Positions 61,510-64,000 of a DNA stretch of 64,000 nucleotides are shown here, piece by piece. The stretch's first letter is position 1. Every line of letters starts with the position of its first letter. The notes under the pieces are model-generated. The model was not told where the DNA came from and did no database searches. It worked only from the letters and a program-made list of their open reading frames with translations. Position numbers and translations under genes: made by a program. This DNA comes from JAJCYK01 sp965224285 (GTDB taxonomy: Bacteria > Bacteroidota > Bacteroidia > Cytophagales > Cyclobacteriaceae), in the NCBI GenBank assembly GCA_965224285.1, contig OZ245043.1, forward strand, positions 2,728,001 through 2,792,000. Direction: 5' to 3'.

Positions 61510-63099
61510 CTATTGATCTTCCTGGTATTTTTTGGCCAGGTTTACCGCTTCGGTTTTTAATGTGTCGGTGACTTTGTCATCCATTTTTCCCCCTCTAATG
61601 GTCTCCAGTACATCCTTATGCTGCGCTTTTAACAGGTTTAAAAATTCCTTTTCAAAAGCTTTAACCTTAGTGAGGGGCACTTTGTCAATAAACCCTTTGG
61701 TGGAAACATAAATGATAGCCACCTGTTGTTCAACCGGTACCGGATGGTATTGCGGCTGTTTTAGAATTTCCTGATTGATCCGTCCCCGATCGATAGTAAG
61801 CTGAGTCGCTGCATCCAGATCCGACCCGAATTTTGCAAAAGCTTCCAATTCCCTGAATTGAGCTTGATCCAGTTTAAGGGTACCCGCTACTTTTTTCATG
61901 GCTTTAATCTGGGCGTTTCCTCCAACCCTGGATACCGAAATCCCCACATTAATGGCGGGCCTGATCCCGGAGTTGAACAGGTCGGTTTCCAAGAATATCT
62001 GACCGTCAGTAATTGAGATCACATTGGTTGGAATATAAGCCGATACATCATTGGCCTGGGTTTCAATTATGGGCAGGGCGGTTAAAGATCCGCCTCCCTT
62101 TACCAGGTGTTTAATGGAATCGGGCAGATCATTCATTTGTGCGGCGATCTTATCACTGGTATTGATCTTGGCTGCTCTTTCCAACAATCTGGAGTGCAGA
62201 TAAAATACATCCCCAGGATATGCTTCTCGCCCCGGAGGTCTACGCAATAGCAGAGAAACCTCTCGGTAGGAAACAGCTTGTTTAGACAAGTCATCATATA
62301 CAACCAGGGCCGGACGGCCTGTATCCCTAAAATACTCCCCGATGGCAGCTCCGGTAAAAGGTGCGAAAAATTGCATAGGGGCAGGATCCGAGGCATTGGC
62401 CGCAATTATTATGGTATAATCCATAGCTCCGGCTTTCTCCAGGGATGCCACTACTCCAGCTACGGTAGAAGCCTTTTGACCACAAGCCACGTAAATACAA
62501 TAAACCGGCTGGCCTTGCTCATGATACTCTTTCTGATTGATAATAGTATCAATAGCCACCGCCGTTTTACCGGTCTGACGATCGCCAATGATCAATTCCC
62601 GCTGCCCCCTGCCAATGGGGATCATGGAATCGATAGCCTTGATACCGGTTTGTAATGGCTCGCTGACCGGTTCCCGGTAAATTACACCCGGCGCCTTTCT
62701 TTCCAAAGGCATCTCATATGTTTCTCCGGCGATAGGGCCTTTTCCATCAATGGGCTCACCCAGGGTATTGACTACCCGGCCCAACATACCATCACCAACT
62801 TTAATAGAAGCAATGGTTTTAGTTCTTTTGACAGTATCACCCTCTTTTATCCCCTTGGAGTCCCCAAATAGAACAGCTCCCACGTTATCCTCTTCCAGGT
62901 TCAAAACAAGTCCTTTCAGGCCATTTTCAAATTCTATCAACTCGCCTGCTTGTGCCTTAGATAACCCATAAATGCGGGCTACCCCATCTCCAACCTGCAG
63001 CACGGTACCAACTTCCTCCAACTCCGCAGCTGTTTTGAAATTTGACAGTTGTTCCCTCAGTATGGCGGAAACTTCATCGGGTCTTACTTCTACGGACAT
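61510..63099 (-). CDS. atpA: ATP synthase F1 alpha subunit
   Basis: Non-catalytic nucleotide-binding subunit of 529 residues. The Walker A loop GDRQTGKT is at 172-179, ALVVYDDLSKQAVSYREVSLLLRRPPGREAYPGD is the conserved mid segment, and the signature PAINVGISVSRVGG lies further on. Part of the F1Fo operon on the minus strand. Confidence 0.98.
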   Translation of the reverse strand: MSVEVRPDEVSAILREQLSNFKTAAELEEVGTVLQVGDGVARIYGLSKAQAGELIEFENGLKGLVLNLEEDNVGAVLFGDSKGIKEGDTVKRTKTIASIKVGDGMLGRVVNTLGEPIDGKGPIAGETYEMPLERKAPGVIYREPVSEPLQTGIKAIDSMIPIGRGQRELIIGDRQTGKTAVAIDTIINQKEYHEQGQPVYCIYVACGQKASTVAGVVASLEKAGAMDYTIIIAANASDPAPMQFFAPFTGAAIGEYFRDTGRPALVVYDDLSKQAVSYREVSLLLRRPPGREAYPGDVFYLHSRLLERAAKINTSDKIAAQMNDLPDSIKHLVKGGGSLTALPIIETQANDVSAYIPTNVISITDGQIFLETDLFNSGIRPAINVGISVSRVGGNAQIKAMKKVAGTLKLDQAQFRELEAFAKFGSDLDAATQLTIDRGRINQEILKQPQYHPVPVEQQVAIIYVSTKGFIDKVPLTKVKAFEKEFLNLLKAQHKDVLETIRGGKMDDKVTDTLKTEAVNLAKKYQEDQ

Positions 63100-63124
63100 A
63101 ATATTTTATATTTTATATTTCTTA

Positions 63125-63685
63125 TTAAAATTCCTTTATGTAGGGGTTATCTTTAAATTTCAATCTAAGTTCTTTCAGTTTGCCCTCTAAGCTATCATCA
63201 ACCTGGCGATCTCCTATCTTGAGAACAAAACCTCCAATCAAATCTTTATCAACCTCTTCTTTTAACTCTACACTAGGTTTTCTGCTTACTTGCTTGACAA
63301 TTGTTTTAAAAGCAGACCTTAATTCATCATCCAAAGGAAATACCGTGCTTACTTTTGCCATTTCCACTCCCTTTAAAGCATTGTATTGCAGATGGAATTC
63401 GTCGGCAATTGAAGCCAATAGGTTTTCCCGGTTCTTGCGGGTAATAATTTCAAAAAATGAGTTGGTGATCTTACTTACCTGGTCCTGAAATAATTCCCGC
63501 AAAATAGCCAGCTTTTTTTCATGACTGATGATGGGGTTTCTAAGCATTAACCGGAAATCACGGTTTTGCTGACTTACGGCAGAGAAAAGTTGCATGTCGT
63601 CATGCACCTCTTCCAGTTGGCCTTCAGCCTTCGCTAAAGAAACCAGTGATTTAGCATACCTGGAAGCGACCCTGCTTTCGTTCAT
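63125..63685 (-). CDS. atpH: ATP synthase F1 delta subunit
   Basis: Peripheral-stalk subunit of 186 residues with the N-terminal helical bundle (SRVASRYAKSLVSLAKAEGQLEEV) and the C-terminal region ELKEEVDKDLIGGFVLKIGDRQVDDSLEGKL. It connects F1 to subunit b. Starts 2 bases after atpF ends. Confidence 0.95.
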   Translation of the reverse strand: MNESRVASRYAKSLVSLAKAEGQLEEVHDDMQLFSAVSQQNRDFRLMLRNPIISHEKKLAILRELFQDQVSKITNSFFEIITRKNRENLLASIADEFHLQYNALKGVEMAKVSTVFPLDDELRSAFKTIVKQVSRKPSVELKEEVDKDLIGGFVLKIGDRQVDDSLEGKLKELRLKFKDNPYIKEF

Positions 63686-63687
63686 TT

Positions 63688-64000
63688 TTAATTGATATTC
63701 AAATCCTTTAGATATCGCTCTACCAGCTTTTCCTGGCTTTCTTCGTCGGAGAGGTTCTTGCGCAGTAACCGCTCGGCAATGTCCACTGAAAGTGAGGCCA
63801 CTTGATTTTTCATCTCTGTCAGAGCGGCCTGCTTCTCGTTTTCAATTACTTGCTTCGCATCCTCTATCATCTTTCCGCTTATCTTTGAAGCATCCTCTTT
63901 GGCTTCATCCTTCAACTGATTAGCGGTGGCCAGAGCTTCCTTAATGATCTTATCCCGCTCCAACCGGGCTTCATCCAATAACTTCTCATTTTCGGCCTTG
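63688..64000 (-). CDS. atpF: ATP synthase Fo subunit b (N-terminal part outside window)
   Basis: Open to the window edge with no start; the visible part is the charged helix of subunit b (EARLERDKIIKEALATANQLKDEAKEDASKI, then LSVDIAERLLRKNLSDEESQEKLVERYL). The apparent start near 63978 is an internal TTG, since the frame continues upstream with KAENEKLLDEAR. The membrane anchor lies beyond base 64000. Confidence 0.93.
   Translation of the reverse strand, partial: KAENEKLLDEARLERDKIIKEALATANQLKDEAKEDASKISGKMIEDAKQVIENEKQAALTEMKNQVASLSVDIAERLLRKNLSDEESQEKLVERYLKDLNIN

Noticed and set aside
1..64000. CRISPR array, prophage, toxin-antitoxin or defence island
   Set aside because: Read both strands for regularly spaced repeats, phage structural genes, nucleases and small toxin pairs; none found.

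Overview
The window is a typical stretch of a Bacteroidota chromosome, most likely order Cytophagales. This rests on protein content: a BamA gene followed by three OmpH/Skp genes, paired DUF6089 barrels, type IX secretion proteins (a PorZ homologue and a PorE-like lipoprotein), a Bacteroidota-style S21, HPF and PurM. It also rests on promoters of the Bacteroidota form TTG-N19/20-TAnnTTTG. GC content looks moderate. I see no prophage, insertion sequence, CRISPR array, toxin-antitoxin pair or defence island. Almost everything is housekeeping or conserved-hypothetical, and I found nothing I can call a new system with confidence.

Layout. 1-3780 (+): end of a DUF2520 Rossmann protein, a UbiA-family prenyltransferase, purN and purH. 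3868-9339 (+): the complete elongasome operon mreB-mreC-mreD-mrdA-rodA, largely with overlapping stops and starts. 9336-14285: an unknown protein (-), then ferredoxin, thymidine kinase, porZ and recO (+). 14308-17346: lipoprotein (-), chromate transporter (+), LD-carboxypeptidase (-). 17428-27742 (-): a long envelope block read from high to low coordinates: yqeY, cvpA, an alpha/beta hydrolase, a CBS protein, nadK, two DUF6089 barrels, uppS, bamA and three ompH/skp genes, ended by a strong terminator. 27792-31595: pdxJ, hydrolase, DUF2905, RsmI-like methyltransferase and metK. 31592-34315 (-): hpf, xerC, rpsU, acyl-CoA dehydrogenase. 34469-37415 (+): galE-rfbB-rfbA nucleotide-sugar genes. 37401-39864 (-): glutaminyl-cyclase-like M28 protein and cysS. 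40024-44653 (+): rimP-nusA-infB with a promoter and hairpin leader. 44667-53489: asd (-), a lamin-tail secreted protein, a DksA-like protein, scpB, a pseudouridine synthase, tRNA-Phe (-), an HdrC/HdrB-like iron-sulfur pair and a small conserved protein. 53584-55659: PorE-like OmpA lipoprotein. 55704-56470: a repeat-bearing non-coding island. 56471-59114 (+): purM, polysaccharide deacetylase, DUF4112. 59097-64000 (-): a methyltransferase overlapping a UbiA-like gene, then the F1Fo ATP synthase genes atpF (partial), atpH, atpA, atpG.

How the genes fit together. Cell-wall and envelope construction dominates: undecaprenyl phosphate synthesis (uppS), the elongasome, outer-membrane protein insertion (bamA plus periplasmic chaperones), nucleotide sugars for surface polysaccharide, and T9SS parts. 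Purine synthesis (purN, purH, purM), NADP and PLP cofactors, SAM, translation initiation and ATP synthesis supply metabolism. A recurring structural theme is tight packing: six of nine convergent gene junctions overlap by 4 to 18 bases, and several downstream genes start inside the upstream stop codon, often with TTG.
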